This document shows positions 22,779 through 34,966 of a stretch of DNA of 64,000 nucleotides, one piece after another (position 1 is the first letter of the stretch; every line of letters starts with the position of its first letter). This DNA comes from Rhodosorus marinus (lineage: Eukaryota > Rhodophyta > Stylonematophyceae > Stylonematales > Stylonemataceae). Both the position numbers and the translations under genes were made by a program. The stretch is from the NCBI GenBank assembly GCA_029953675.1, contig JAMWBK010000007.1:1054001-1118000 (forward strand), read 5' to 3'. The notes under the pieces are model-generated. The model saw only the letters and a program-made list of their open reading frames with translations, had not been told where the DNA came from and did no database searches.

Positions 22779-23600
22779 GTGATGGTGAGAATGGTTGTGG
22801 AAGATCGTTTAGGGATGGAGTGGGTCTGCTTTTGTCCCGGGGTTGGTGCTGCGGGAGGTGGTGTCCGGAGTCGGGCGTTGGTGAAGCAGCGTCGGTCTGG
22901 AGGGGCTTGGTGTGGGAGACCGGAGAATGGGTCGGTGCGGATCGCCGAGGGGTCTGAGAGCTTGGTGGTAGTAAGGGCCGTTGGAAGAGAGGCGATCATT
23001 GTTGAGGAGGCGCCGAGCAGTGATGTTGTTCAGACAGCTAAGAACTTGATCGTATTCTTTTTGTACCTACTGGCTGCGTTTCTACTGGCCAGAAGATTAA
23101 TATACATTGAACCCATGGCCCAAGAGAGTATTATTGCAATCGCACTGGCGATGATCCTGCCAGATCTGGCCAGGTTCTCCTTCGTTATGGTCGGGAAGCC
23201 CCAGGGTGCGCAGCGAATTGCATCAGGCGAAAGCGGAGCTCTCGCCAGAGAATCGGACCTTGCCGAGCGGATTCTGCTATTTCTCACAAATGCTGTGAAG
23301 CTGGCTGGATTCTTCGTCGCCTCCAAGCTAATGCCATCCCAAGGAGCACTGCTAGTCATGGGGTCCGAAGTGGTGTTCAATATTTTCGTCCACCTGGGGG
23401 TCATATCGGCCGCACCGTATCAGTTCCGAAGCACGAACCGAATTTCAATTATTCTCATGGACATAACTGGGTTCGTGTTGCTTTCCTGCTGCAGACGCGG
23501 AATCGCACCCCTTGCCACTGCAACGGTGTTCTTCTCCATGGTCGTTGCGTACTGGCTCTCCAAGTATGACATCGACCTCCTGCCGCCAATGCGTGAATAA
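22779..23600 (+). CDS. Polytopic membrane orphan, possibly organellar
   Basis: Single-exon frame of 273 residues ending at a TAA in 23598-23600. The first 70 or so residues are Gly/Arg-rich, with few acids until residue 55 (GAAGGGVRSRALVKQRRSGG), which resembles a plastid transit peptide. The true start could be any of three early ATGs; the third gives MEWVCF. About six hydrophobic segments follow: LIVFFLYLLAAFLLARRLIY, IIAIALAMILPDLARFSFVM, ILLFLTNAVKLAGFFVA, LLVMGSEVVFNIFVHLGVIS, ISIILMDITGFVLLSCC and LATATVFFSMVVAYWLS. A loop of about 35 residues separates helices 2 and 3. I do not recognise the family. Codon use and continuous hydrophobic periodicity make it a convincing gene. Confidence 0.7.
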   Translation: MMVRMVVEDRLGMEWVCFCPGVGAAGGGVRSRALVKQRRSGGAWCGRPENGSVRIAEGSESLVVVRAVGREAIIVEEAPSSDVVQTAKNLIVFFLYLLAAFLLARRLIYIEPMAQESIIAIALAMILPDLARFSFVMVGKPQGAQRIASGESGALARESDLAERILLFLTNAVKLAGFFVASKLMPSQGALLVMGSEVVFNIFVHLGVISAAPYQFRSTNRISIILMDITGFVLLSCCRRGIAPLATATVFFSMVVAYWLSKYDIDLLPPMRE

Positions 23601-24775
23601 AAACCCGCGAACGAAGAAACCCGAAACCCCATTTCTGAGTTGTGCTTGTCAAAAGCCTTCGGCTAGCCCCTCTCATCGTAAGCGCCGGCGCTCCGAAACC
23701 ATCCGGCGAACATAGATCTTCAGCCGGCAGGAGCTTATTGGAACACGAGCCTCGCAGGGTTGACTGTTCATCTTTTTCGATGGTACTACATGTCAGGAAT
23801 AATACAGAACGGGTCGATCTCATCCAGGGCTAGCCTTATTTCTGTCTCAGGACCCTTCCCATTGCAATCTTCCCAGGCTGATCGTTGTTTGGTGAGCGTC
23901 TTTGCGGCAGAAACAGAAATCCAGCACCCCCGATGCTTAACTCTAAACAGCTTGGAAGACCAAATGTTTCGGGCGCTCTGATAGATCTTGAACAGTGTCA
24001 CCGTTCATCAACCCCTTGCAACTCGCCTTCACCTCATCCCGCGGCTATCGAATGCTTTGTAGTCTTCTCGATAGTGAACGTTCCCGTTAGCCAAGTGGCC
24101 TCTTTCGTAGCAATAGAAAACGTCATGGTGGCCTCCTCACAGAACTGCTATTGACCCTCTGGCACGTTCCAACGTTGCTTTAACAGTTGCAAGCGTCCCA
24201 TCAGAGCCTTCCATCGCTCTTCTCAGTGTACTGTTTGCCGTCATCCGAACGGGATTGCTTGCAGGTCATCACAGAGAAGTGTTTGGGTAACGAATTTGCT
24301 ATTACAAGCGAAGCAACTCTTTGACGCCGAGATCCAGCAGGTCCTGATAGCCCCCCAAGCCCGGGCACTGTCTTTGATCCTCTTGGGGATGGATAACATT
24401 GCTCTATTGTTCACAAGCGCGTCATATCACCGCCTCGGAGCAGAGAGTAGCAGTAAGCGACAGCAGGTCAACGCGAAACATCGATCATCAAAAGAGAGCT
24501 AGGAACGTTTTCAGGTCTACGGGGGAAAGAGCATTACAGGAAGCGTTTGGGTGGGTAGTGTCGACAACAAGAGCCTTTCCTCTTCTTCGAAGAGGGTCTG
24601 TTTCTTTGAATAAGTATTGAAGTTGAATCAAGAGGTTTCTAGTCTTGTTTGGAAACTCATAGTTCCTGAAGGAACCAGCTGTTTTTGGATACGATCAAGT
24701 TGCTGGGTAGAAGTTCCGAGCAGCCTGGTTTGAGGCTACAGTCAGTGGAATGAGTTTTATATGTGATCGTTGAAG
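23601..24775. other. Intergenic, no supported gene
   Basis: Short frames only (under 90 residues) with no domain. Presumably the 3' UTR of the membrane orphan and the promoter of the gamma-tubulin complex gene. Confidence 0.45.
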
Positions 24776-27700
24776 ATGGGGGTCTGTGATAGTCCTGTGG
24801 AGCTTGTGGCTAGGCTTGGTGAGAGTGTGACTGGTTTCCGTGGATCTCGATCGAAGATTGCGGCTTTTGAGCAGATCCTAAAGGCAGGAAGCCATTATGA
24901 AGGATTCGATGAGCTCGCGGAATCGATATTGTTTTGTCTCGCGCTCAAGGGAGAAGCGGATCAGGCGGAGAAAGTTTGCATCTTGATCAAGGAGCTCTCT
25001 GGGATGGCAGCTGCTGAGCCTTGGGCGAATCCGTTGATCAAGGTGCTACTACTCCTCTTCAGAACAGATTCCAGGCATCAAACTGTTTCCATTGAACAGT
25101 CCGTTATGAATGCTCCGACTTGCAATTTGATCCTTGATGCATCCAAAATGCCATCTGAAGATTGTGGTAGGCCTCATCCGTCAGATCTCACCATTTTGGC
25201 CATATACGAAAAACGCTGAAACCAGCCGGATTGTCGTCCCAGGTCGAGAGAATTATATCCTGACAGATAGAGGAGCAAATGAAGCGTTTGATCGAATGAT
25301 GAGGTCGTCACTCCCATCCTTGGAAGAACGCTCCTTCCACAGCGAAAGAGATCCGATCTTGTTGGCATGCAGAGCTGGCACAGCGAAGACCAATTCTCCT
25401 AATAGAACCGTTTCAGTATTCAACAAGGAGGTAATGACGACCTAAAAAGCTTTTTTGGTGGAAGAATCTGTGCCTCAAGACTGCGCCTTGTTAGGATTCA
25501 GTGCAGAAGGAACACAAGGTTGATGATCCGGTTCAGGAATTCTTTTACCTTTCGGAAATGCCGCCTTCCGCATTCGAGTCGATCTACTCCCTCCACTTCG
25601 GTCCTGAGGCCGGGATTTCGTCCACGCTGTTACCCTCCAGAGAAGTAAGGCTACTGGCGATCCAGGCGCTTTCCAACTACGGAGAGTTGGATGCAGCGTG
25701 TCTAAAAAGGATGCCAATTTGCCGTCGAAAGGCTCTAAAAGAGTGTATTGAAGCCCAGCAAGCATTGGCATTTCTCGAGGAGAAGGTTTCAGTCTGGTTG
25801 GAGTCGAGCGAAACTGTTCCTTACGGGTTGAAAGGCGTTGCAGAGTTTGTCACGGAGTTCCTGGTGCGTCACAGAATTCCATGTAACGAGTTCCGCTGTC
25901 TGTGTGCTGAGCTTCTGGCCCTTAATTGGTGCCTCCCCCAGGATTCCCACTACGGTTTGATGATGGAACTACGCGAATCATCCACCTCGACGCTCCTATC
26001 CTTGATGCTGAGGTCTGCTCCGACACGTTCCAAGCTTTTACAAATGAAGAACCTACTCCAAAAGCTTGACATCAACGCGGCGGAGACGTATGAGAATGCG
26101 AAGAAGGCTCTCCCGACGTTGCCTTCAACGTCGACCGTGCGAGACGAAGTACTCCTTGCGTACGCGCTTGGAGTGATCGAAGAAGCTCTTGTGCAGCTGC
26201 TAGGACGGAGCCAGAAGCTCAGCGGCAGCATCCAGATCCCCGGACTGGAGAGCGGGAAAATAGAGGAAACGCGAAACATGCTTCGGAGCCTTCGAGATAT
26301 CAAGCCCGACCATCCAGTCTTCGGTTTGGGAATCAAATCACTTGAGTCGTCTACCCCGATGCAGAAGCTCGGAGAGCTCAAGCTGTCCCTATCGAGGTTC
26401 TTATTCCGACAAAGCAGGTCGGTGAAGGCAGCTAGGCTAAGACTCCCGTTTAAAATCCCTGACCTAGGTTCCTAGCTGAAGTAGGCAAGTCCGCAGAGCT
26501 TGGAGATGAAGAGGATGAGAGACTCCTGAGGCACGTTCGTCAACGACTCGAGGAGCTCAACAATTGCGTACCAGTCGCGTCAATGGTTTCCATCCTTGTT
26601 GCGGAGCCCTGTGCCTACATAGAGCAGACTATCGGCAAAGTCATTACGAGGCTCATCAGGTTGTCGCTTCCGGTTGCGAGCATCCTGCAGATGCTCCAGA
26701 GGTACGAAGAACCTTCACGATTCTAATACCCTTCAGAACTATCGGGGATTGTTGCTAATTCCCCCCCTTTTGCTGTACCACGTGCCTCGCGGCAGGTGCT
26801 TCATGCTCAGCGGGGTGGACCGTGTTCCCAGCGCCTTCAGGAAGTGGGTTTCAAAGGCCTTCAAGTGGGAGGTATTTGAACCACGGCATCTTGGGGTTAT
26901 CATCGAGAGCGCTTGGATCGAGTGGGCGGAAAGCTGCTTTGACGCGCTTCAGCTCAGAGAGAGGCGCGGTATATCTATCACCACAGTTTTCGCGAACGGC
27001 TCTGGAGAGCGAACTGGGTGGGTATTTCTGAAGTCTTTTGGTCGTAAGCGTGTATCTTATTTCCAAGACTGTGCTAACATGGTTTTGTTGTACGGGAAAA
27101 GCTTGCTCTGTGATTATATCTCCTTCAGCATGAGTTTGCCGCCACCATTGTCTTCAGTACTTTCGAAGGACACCGTTCAAGATTATGGGAAAATCTTTCA
27201 GTGGCAGCTGCGAATCCGACAGTGCGTAACTGTTCTCGGCGGTCTGTTTCTTGCATCCAGGCATTGGGATGCAGAGATAGGGAATCAGGTGAGAGGTGCC
27301 ACCTCAAAGGAACAAGTAGACGGTTAATGCGTATTGATCAGACTTTCATCGTGACTTCGATAAAGGCTGATAAGCTCAGATGCGATGCGTGCGTTCTCGT
27401 GAACGGATTGCAAGCGATTTTTGCAGAGCGCGTTGAACTTGGCCTATGGAAGGAATTGTATGCGAAGATCGACCTCAGCTCGGATTCTACTTTGGAGATG
27501 ACTCAGCTCCACAAAACTTTCCTTACCGAGTCAATGAAATGGTGCTTTTTGGACAAAGATTCTAGTCAGGTCAATGCTGCGATATCCGCGGTCGTCGATG
27601 CCGTACTCGCGCTGGAGTGTGTCCTGGAACCAGAAAAAGTCCAGGACTCGCCTCCAGCGTTCATGGAGAAGATGCGCCTTCAAGCATCCCTGAGCCTGTT

Positions 27701-27815
27701 GATTCTTGCACAGACACTACAGAACCTCGTATCGCAACCGGATCCCCTTGAACACCACGTGCTACTATTGCAAAGGATTGACTTGAACGGCTTCACAACG
27801 GACGCAGGAATGTAA
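24776..27815 (+). CDS. Gamma-tubulin complex component (Spc97/Spc98 family), multi-exon
   Basis: Scaffold of the gamma-tubulin complex that nucleates microtubules. Exons I can place: about 24776-25167, 25220-25432, 25502-26467, one ending at 26701, 26796-27017, 27102-27288 and 27342-27815, with introns of 53-95 nt and branch-like GTGCTAAC before the 27102 exon. The family signature is in the C-terminal half. It includes PCAYIEQTIGKVITRLI, then a loop to CFMLSGVDRV. Next comes the hallmark strand-helix DYISFSMSLPPPLSSVLS followed by DYGKIFQWQLRIRQCVTVL, and last LHKTFLTESMKWCFLD. The N-terminal third is divergent, as in GCP4/5/6-type members; which paralogue cannot be said. Exon edges near 25.2 and 26.46 kb are provisional. 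Confidence 0.72.
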
Positions 27816-28974
27816 CAGCGACTTTGGGCGCGTGAGGAGTGGGGAAATTTTTGCTCGGGACTTGCGGACCTAAGCTCGCCATTGCTAATTTCCACGCACC
27901 AGATAGGTGTATACTGCTAACTAGTACTAACTGATGTTCATAGAAATCGGAAATAAGATTAACCTCTCTCCGAAGTGGACCGAAAGTTTTGCCTTGTTGG
28001 TGGCCGCCACATTAACCGATGTCGGAGGAAAGCCTTTGCTGATTTCGGATCGAGTGCCCGGAAAGATCTAGTTCAGAAACAGTACTGGTTACGTCCTGGA
28101 CCTTGACGACTGTGAGACATGCTCCTCCGCCAAGTATTCGGATAGAGAGATGGAGGCGGATTGGAACATCCACGGAGGCGGAATACCAACTCGGGGTTGG
28201 CTACAGATATTAACAAAATTTAGTATTCAAACATATGTATTTTAGAAACTTAAGGAGATATTTAGCAGTAATTTAAGAATTCTACACAATAAATCGATTT
28301 TTCGAGAGAAAAAGTATGCCAATTTTTATTTATCATAATCAATGATTATATTAAGAACATGTTTACAATTTTTCTATTTAAAAACAATTTCAAGACAAAT
28401 GATATTTTTTTATTTTATCTATTTTATATGATATTATAATTGTATCAACTTGTTTTTGAGAAAATATCTAGTTGTGACTAAACTATTTATAAATTCTCGT
28501 TATTGGTAATGTTTTTCATATGTTTATTGAGCAATATGTCGTTTGGATATGAAACGATTTTTTGTCCACAATGGTTTAGATTTGCTGGCTGGGAGAAACT
28601 GGTGTGGATGGAGGTAAAGAGTGGTGGAACCCGTGGATAGGAACGACCAATGTGGTGGCCATGCAGTACGGAGGATGACTGGATAGCACATTGATGAATC
28701 CTCTTAAATTGGATCTTGAAAAAATGCATGTGAATTTCAGGTCTGAAAAAATGTCCCGTGCTTAGCCGGAGGTTTGGATTAATAGCTTTGGTGAGGAGCG
28801 GGTGTGGGTCTTTTGGGGGGGGGAGGATTGAAGAGAAACAGACTGTTTCTTGTCTGGAGAAATCTCTGCGTGAAGTAGGGGAGCAAATTGAGATTTCAAG
28901 GAAAAAGAAAGTCGACACTGGAACCGCTTGTAATCTTCGGTCGAGTGAGTGTTCGTTGGGTTGGCAGTAGTAGG
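27816..28974. other. AT-rich intergenic region
   Basis: Strongly AT-rich from about 28.2 to 28.5 kb. Nothing recognisable except the presumed promoter of the DnaJ zinc-finger gene at 28.5-28.97 kb. Confidence 0.5.
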
Positions 28975-29606
28975 ATGGATCCTGTAACATGCGGATTTGT
29001 TCCGGGAATTCCCGTAAGCGCTTCGTTTCCTGTTCAGATTTTCATAGCTCTCTCGTGCTTTAGTTTTTGCTTGCTGCTGACTCGGTCATCCCGCTGCTCT
29101 TCTGTCCTCAGGTCAAAGGATTGACTCCTCAAAGACCTCGGATTGAGCAGAGCCGTTGGAGGGTCGTGAAGTGCAGAAGTTTACAGAATCCGAGCCCGGA
29201 AGATGCTTGGAAGATTCATATTCCAGAAGGATACGAAGAGACAATGAGGCTCGAAGGCGAGCCCGGCTGTGAGTCTTGTGCTGGAAACGGATCGATAGCT
29301 TGCGCGCCATGTATGGGTACGGGTGTAATTACTGTCGAGATGTTCGGGAAGACTTCAAGCTGCACATGCCATCTCTGCGGCGGGAAGAAGACGATTCCCT
29401 GTCCAGTTTGCAAGAGAATGATCTACAGCAGTGTTGTCTGGTGGAAAGTGAGCAAACTAGAGGGCTCACAAAGTAATTTCCAAGGCTCTTCGAATGCTGA
29501 CAAGCTTGTGTCCCTGCGAAAACAACAGGACTTTCAGAAGAAGAAGGACGAAGCAGGCGTCGCCCAATTAAACGGTAACAAAGCTGTAGATGAAACAGAT
29601 GGCTGA
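28975..29606 (+). CDS. DnaJ-type zinc-finger protein, plastid-like (BSD2/LQY1 class)
   Basis: Small protein with a DnaJ-like Cys-rich domain and no J domain, the class that acts as a chaperone or thiol-disulfide factor in plastids. Exons 28975-29013 and 29112-29606 are joined across a 98-nt intron (GTAAGC...TCAG), giving 177 residues. Visible zinc motifs: CESCAGNGSIACAPCMGTG, then CTCHLCGGKKTIPCPVC. That is four CxxC units with the usual Gly spacing (the second and third linked by GVITVEMFGKTSS). The N-terminus up to VVKCRS is basic and lacks acids early, which fits a transit peptide. The C-terminal 60 residues are charged and probably disordered. The first exon codes only 13 residues, so the start depends on the splice being real; the intron sites are canonical. 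Confidence 0.8.
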
Positions 29607-30749
29607 GCGTCACGAACGCACGCATGGGATCGAACGTGTAGGATGAGCTTGTCAAGGTTGAACTGATACAGTTGCTGAGAACCTGGGTACACTCGTGTGT
29701 TTCCTCTGCTGTGGAACGCAACAGGTCCACTTGCTTAACGGAAAAATGACGGACACTGGTTCTGGCAAGCAACTCAAGGGTTTTTTTTTGATGTTTGGGA
29801 TTACTTCGCTCTCGAGCACTGAGCAACGTATTGAAACTCTGCGATAGAAAGCTCTGGTTTTCTTGCTACACCAGAGTAGGTATTTTGATGTAAAAGGAAT
29901 AGTGCTGTGACTTGCAGGAAGAAAGACGACACACCGTGATCGTCGTTTTGCAGCTGTAAGAACTTGTTATGTCAACTAATCCTACACTCGACAACCTGTG
30001 GCGGTCAGCTAGTTCTGCGAACTGGAGACAAAGCACGCACGCAACTTCATTCTCCACTAGGCCGGTTCTGCTGGCTGGCCACACTGGCTTTGTCTTCCGA
30101 GAACGGGTGAACTCATCCAAAGCCCATAGAGATAGCTCTAGGGGCTGTCTCCAGTGGGTCGACTGGAATGCTCACACCTCCGGAGCGGGTGCTAAGCAGA
30201 GTCCGAACTCGAGCTTAAGGGCTCTTGCCAAAGACTAGTGTATTAATATTTGTTGATTCTAACCGCGGACTAATTAGAAAGCCCGTCGATCCACCTTCTA
30301 GAACAGACGGTAAGCAAAAGTCCAAGAGCCCGAGTCTCCTCTAGCCCTGTGGTCCGCACAGTCCATCAGCCAGCTGCTCTGTAGCTGCAGTACAGTTCTG
30401 GGCCCATTACAAAACAAAAGCATACTCGATACTCGATCGTATCCGGCTCTCCTTCTCCATTTGAAGATAGGACTCAATCTGGGGCCCTCGCTCACTATCC
30501 TCCGTGGCTCCAGAGTGCCTGGGCGAACAAACATTGTTATGTTCATTCAAGGGTGGTACAGTGGTATGCTCTGCTTGTCGCATAGTCTCGACCGAGACTG
30601 ATTGCCGCAGAGACTCTGGCGATCCGACTGTATCCAGAGGTTCTAGTAAAACCTGGTCCAAAAGGAACTACGAGTTGAACCGACGTCTGTCTCTCCCAAC
30701 AGAGACGGGAAGAACACTGGTTCTCTACCGCGAACGAGAACGTGTCGGC
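29607..30749. other. Convergent intergenic region
   Basis: Between the zinc-finger gene (+) and the cap-methyltransferase-like gene (-). Short frames only; no gene or RNA recognised. Confidence 0.45.
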
Positions 30750-31858
30750 TCAGCATGGCTGGTTCTTTAGGAACGTGAACGTCGTCAACAGGGAGATCAC
30801 TTCGTAGGCGTGCGCTGAAGGAGCTGACTTTTCAGCTTGAAAATCGGAGAGCACGGAGTTGAGCAAGTCCTGAGAAACTTTTCTATGGTCTTCATAGAAC
30901 TCCCGAAAGTTATCGATCTGAAGCATCTGAAGATCTGACCGTTTCGCCATCTCAACCAGCGTCGGAAAGTGGACGAGGTACTCGGTTTTGTCAACGAGAA
31001 ACGCGGCTCCATCGTTCTTGTATCGAATGACGCACTCTGTACCGACGGTTTTGAAGTTCTCACCACTCGGCAGATACATTTCGAACAGCCCTTTCCTGAC
31101 TCGGATATCGTCCTTGAAAACTCCGGAGTGTCCTCGTCGTTTTTGATTGCCGCGGATCTCGATCTCCTTCTGTGCTAGCGTCCATAGCGCGCTTGAGTCC
31201 GTGGTAGTTCCAAACAAATACCCGCCAACACGCAGAGCGCTACTCGCGAAATCGAGAAACGCATCTACCCTATGAATCGACTCGAAAATCTCCTGGAGGT
31301 TTGAAAATGTACAGACTGCAGAGAAGCTTCCTACATCAAATGGATCAGCTACATAGGGCGGTCTAGACGTGATGGAAAGGTCAACGAGATCAACATTAGG
31401 ACTCGATTGGAACTCAGCATCACAGGACACAAAGCGAGAACCACAAGCCGAGGACGAGGCTGAAGGTAATGACGGTTCTTACCCATCGCTTCTCCAAGTG
31501 ACGATCTGAACTTTCGCTTTCTCAATCCCCAGAAACAACGGCCGAATATCAGATTCATCCACTTCGCCATCTAATGAAACGACCAGGACCGATTCACCAT
31601 CTCGAACAAGATGCTTAACTAGGAGCCTCACCGTCCTAACCAAAATATGGAAGAAAAAATCACAGGAAATCGTCTCAGTAAAACCTAACCACGCACAAAA
31701 ACCTTCATTTCTGCCACCTTCAACACAAACAAAACGCCCACCAGAGGAAGAAAACAGCCAACTCACCATTGCTCAACCGCTTTGGACCAGTTCAGCGCCA
31801 AGGCATTTCCATGAATATGGCTAAGCATCAAACTCGGACAAAAATTGCTCGCAACCAT
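30750..31858 (-). CDS. mRNA cap guanine-N7 methyltransferase-like protein, divergent SAM site
   Basis: Proposed exons 31858-31767, 31635-31483 and 31401-30750 keep frame and give 298 residues. The first intron is GTGAG...GTTAG; the second ends TCGAG. Family features: NWSKAVEQW followed by VRLLVKHLV (as in the NWIK-LI helix of cap methyltransferases), then FDVGSFSAVCTFSNLQEIFE, then the strand GGYLFGTTTDS, then TEYLVHFPTLVEMAKRSDLQ, then NFREFYEDH. Where active enzymes have the glycine-rich SAM motif (DLGCGKGGD), this protein has VVSLDGEVDESD. It may therefore be an inactive or altered paralogue. A different splice choice could also change this region. Family assignment rests on my pattern recognition of the C-terminal motifs. 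Confidence 0.6.
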
Positions 31859-31934
31859 TCCTAATTACTTAAAATGCATTGCCAGGATAAACAAGAGACA
31901 CAGCTCCATGTCAAGAGTTTTGCTCATCAGCCCC

Positions 31935-32760
31935 AATCGACTTTGGCTGAATGCAAGCACTGCCTTTCCTCGATAGGCACAGTAGTACTATTAGTACAGT
32001 CAGATCACGTTGAGGGAGGTGTGAGGTGGAGCTCTACGGCTGTCGGAAATTCCGCAATCGCGTTGCCAAGGTAAACGTACAGGTCAGATCTCTGAAAGTG
32101 CTTGGACACCCAGCACCGATCGACTTGGCTGAATGCAAGTGCTGCCTTTCCTCGATAAGCATTGTAGTTCTATTAGTACAGTCAACATCACGTTGAGGAA
32201 GGTGCGGGTGGAGCTCTACGGTTGACGGAAATTCATCAAGCCCATTGCCAAGTTAAACGCACATTTCAGACCTTTGAAGAGCTTGAACACCCAGCACCGA
32301 TCGACTTGGCTGAATGCAAATGTGCCTTTCTTAGACAGCCATAGTAATTCTATTAGGACAGCATATCAAATCGAGGAGGTTGCAAAGTGGAGCTCTACGG
32401 CTAACGGAAATTCATCAAGCCCATTGCCAAGTTAAACGCACAGATCAGAGATTTGAAGAGCTTGAACATCCAGCCCCGATCGACTTGGCTGAATGCAAAT
32501 GTGCCTTTCCTCGACAGCCATAGTAATTCTATTAGGACAGCATATCAAATCGAGGAGGTTGCAAGGTCTCCACGGGAGCTCTACGGCTAACGGAAATTTC
32601 TCAATCGCGTTGCCAAGGTAAACGTACTTATCAGATCTTTGAATGAGCTTGAACACCCTGCACCCGCGATCGACTTGACTGAATGCCCGTGCTGCATTTA
32701 ATCGATGGGCACCAGCAGTTCTATAAGTACTTCGGATCACGTCGCTGGGGAGCCCTGCGG
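31935..32760. repeat. Five tandem repeats of about 180 bp
   Basis: The anchor GACTTGGCTGAATGCAA or a close variant recurs at about 31938, 32121, 32302, 32481 and 32671, so periods are 179-190 bp. Units share a GGAGCTCTACGGCT block and a TTGCCAAGGTAAACG block but differ by small indels. The last unit runs directly into the retroelement relic. Confidence 0.85.
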
Positions 32761-33000
32761 TTGACGGATTTTGTCGTCTCTGATTTGTTTGCTGGCCGAA
32801 ATACGTATATTGACTTGTTAATACAGTATCCTCAGGCTTCACGGAGTCTCCCTGCCTCCGCTCGACGTCGTTGTGCTGGAGCTTCTTCCATGCAGCGCCT
32901 GAAAAGACTCGCTGACCTTCGCAACTCGGCGTTATGTCGACCAGGCTTGTTTCTCTCGTGGGCTTGTCGACAACGTATGGTCTGAAAGGCTTGACAGTAT
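32680..33000 (+). pseudogene. Divergent RLE retrotransposon relic
   Basis: The frame 32683-32985 ends with TDFVVSDLFAGRNTYIDLLI, then PQASRSLPASARRRCAGASS. It aligns motif by motif with the endonuclease tail of the elements at 42-57 kb (VADLVVTDLNARRSEYIDLS, PQATRYLPASARRR). The central D...YID of the restriction-like endonuclease is kept, but the copy has no RT, no element 3' end and many substitutions. It is an older relative outside the main nest. Confidence 0.75.
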
Positions 33001-33574
33001 AGCCTACTCTGGCGTTCGTACGCTGCTTTATGGTTTGAGAGACAAGCCAAGTCTAATATAGGCCAAAGCAACCTAGGAAGGAGAGCTAATAAAGCGGCTC
33101 ATCTTTATCTAAGCAGATTGCTGCTCTCTCAGTTAACCTCATCATATGGGATTAGTTCAAAGAGAGCCAACGTACGCTCAGGAGGGCGCTGAGCTTCAGG
33201 CAAGCACGACCCATCCATCATGAGCAACCACTGCGACCAGCTTCCAGGCCCCTGCTGTTACTAGCAGAGTACGAATACGTACTAAATTTACGTTTATGTC
33301 CATTTTCGGCGTACCGGCGAGAAGACGAAGGATCCTTTTGCGTTGGCCATAGAGAGCGTTGGAGATGGCGAGGGGAATGAGAGCTGAGCGTTGTGGTCTC
33401 TCGCAGAGGGAAAGCTTGGAAGCACAAGAAGTGGAGAGAATCCTGGAGAGCGGCGTCTATTTTTCATTTGAGAAGGAAGGGGATTGATGGAGGTGGCTTT
33501 AAGAGTTGGCCTCGCGTTTGCTGGACGTTTTGAACCGTTTTTGTGATGGTGTGTGGATTGTAGAGGAAAACAAA

Positions 33575-34792
33575 ATGGGTTCTGGAGAGGATAGCGATGG
33601 GAAGCGGTCGCTTCCGGAGCATCTTGAGAGGATGAGGTCGAGGGTGGAAGTCGGTTCGAAGGTTCCGAGTAATTCTGAGGGAGTCTATTATTCTGGTGCG
33701 TACTCGTCGATGGGAGTCGACAACTCCCTGAGCGTCTCAGACCTGGAGAAGAGGCTTAAAGTGAAAATATTGGAGAAAGAAAAAGACCGAATCGTGTTTG
33801 AACTCATCGGAATTGATGCTCCCATCGCCAACACAATTCGACGCATCCTGCTCTCTGAGGTGCCCACCATGGCGATTGAGAAGGTCTCCTTCTTCGCGAA
33901 TTCTTCGGTTATCCACGAAGAAATCCTCGCCCATCGGCTGGGCCTGATACCGCTCGATGTCGATCCAAACCTGTTCGACTACATGGAGGAAGGAGCCGAA
34001 CCCTCCGAGGTGAACGCCCTCAAGTTCAGGCTCAAAGTACAATGCACCAAGGTTGCAGCAGTACCCGCAGAGGCCAAGCCTTCGCTCAAATACCACAACT
34101 CGGACGTCTTTTCCAGTATGCTAGAGTGGGAACCTATTGGGGAACAGGCCGAAGTCTTCGGTTCCAAGCCACCAAAGCCCGTTAACGACGATATCCTCAT
34201 CGCAAAACTAAGGCCTGGACAGGAGATCGATCTGGAGGTGCTCGCAGTCAAAGGTATCAGCAAGGACCATGCCAAATGGTCCCCTGTAGCGACTGCATTT
34301 TACAGGTAAGAAGGCGATTCCAGCAATCCAAGTTTTTGGAGTAGACGTTCTGACTGCTGTCGCGTCGCGTGGTGCTCTCTGGCGAACAGAATGCTTCCGC
34401 AGGTGGAGCTGCTTAAGAGCATTGAAGGTGCTGACGCAATAGAGCTGAAGGACATGTGTCCATCGAATTGTTTCGATATTGAGGAATCAGGTAAGGCCGT
34501 CGCAGTCAGGCCAGGCCAATGCACTATGTGCAGAGAGTGCATTCGTCACGGTGATTGGGAAGAGAAAATAAGGCTGTCGAGGGTCCGAGATCATTTCATC
34601 TTCTCCATCGAATCCACTGGAGCGATCGCACCGGAGGATCTGTTCATGCGGGCCCTCCAGGTGCTAGTCGATAAGTGCGGGAACGTTGTTGAGAGGCTGA
34701 CTGAATCCCTGGACGTATCATCGGCGCAAGCACGTGCGAGTACGAACAAGGAACACCTCTCACATTTAACGCGCATGTCGACGGGTAGATGA
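33575..34792 (+). CDS. POLR1C: RNA polymerase I and III subunit RPAC1 (AC40)
   Basis: Alpha-like assembly subunit shared by RNA polymerases I and III. It pairs with AC19 to start core assembly in the nucleus. Exons 33575-34305 and 34390-34792, with an 84-nt intron, give 377 residues. The start is the ATG in MGSGEDSDGKRS; the open frame extends upstream without an ATG. Alpha-type motifs: VFELIGIDAPIANTIRRILL, then EVPTMAIEKV, EEILAHRLGLIPLD, and the intron-split KWSPVATAFYR|MLPQ that follows the domain-2 strand. The ferredoxin-like cysteines seen in this family appear as CPSNCF and CTMCREC. The protein is slightly longer than human RPAC1 because of an N-terminal extension of about 50 residues. 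Confidence 0.95.
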
Positions 34793-34966
34793 TTCTCCCG
34801 CCGACCCGATCCTTGGTCCATTCCGTTCAAACCGAGCACTGTCAATCTCATCCCCGCGTGTACTCCAGTTATGTACAGTCTTATTGCTTGTGAATGATCT
34901 CAGCCTTGGCATCCGTTTATAAACAATTACAGAAATAATTTACAGGGCAAACCGAAATCGCCTCGC

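Larger units (their letters stand above)
31859..33574. other. Intergenic: about 180-bp tandem repeats and an RLE relic
   Basis: Between the divergently transcribed cap-methyltransferase-like (-) and RPAC1 (+) genes. Holds the tandem repeats at about 31.93-32.75 kb and the retroelement relic just after them, both listed separately. The last 500 bp before 33575 are the likely RPAC1 promoter. Confidence 0.6.
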
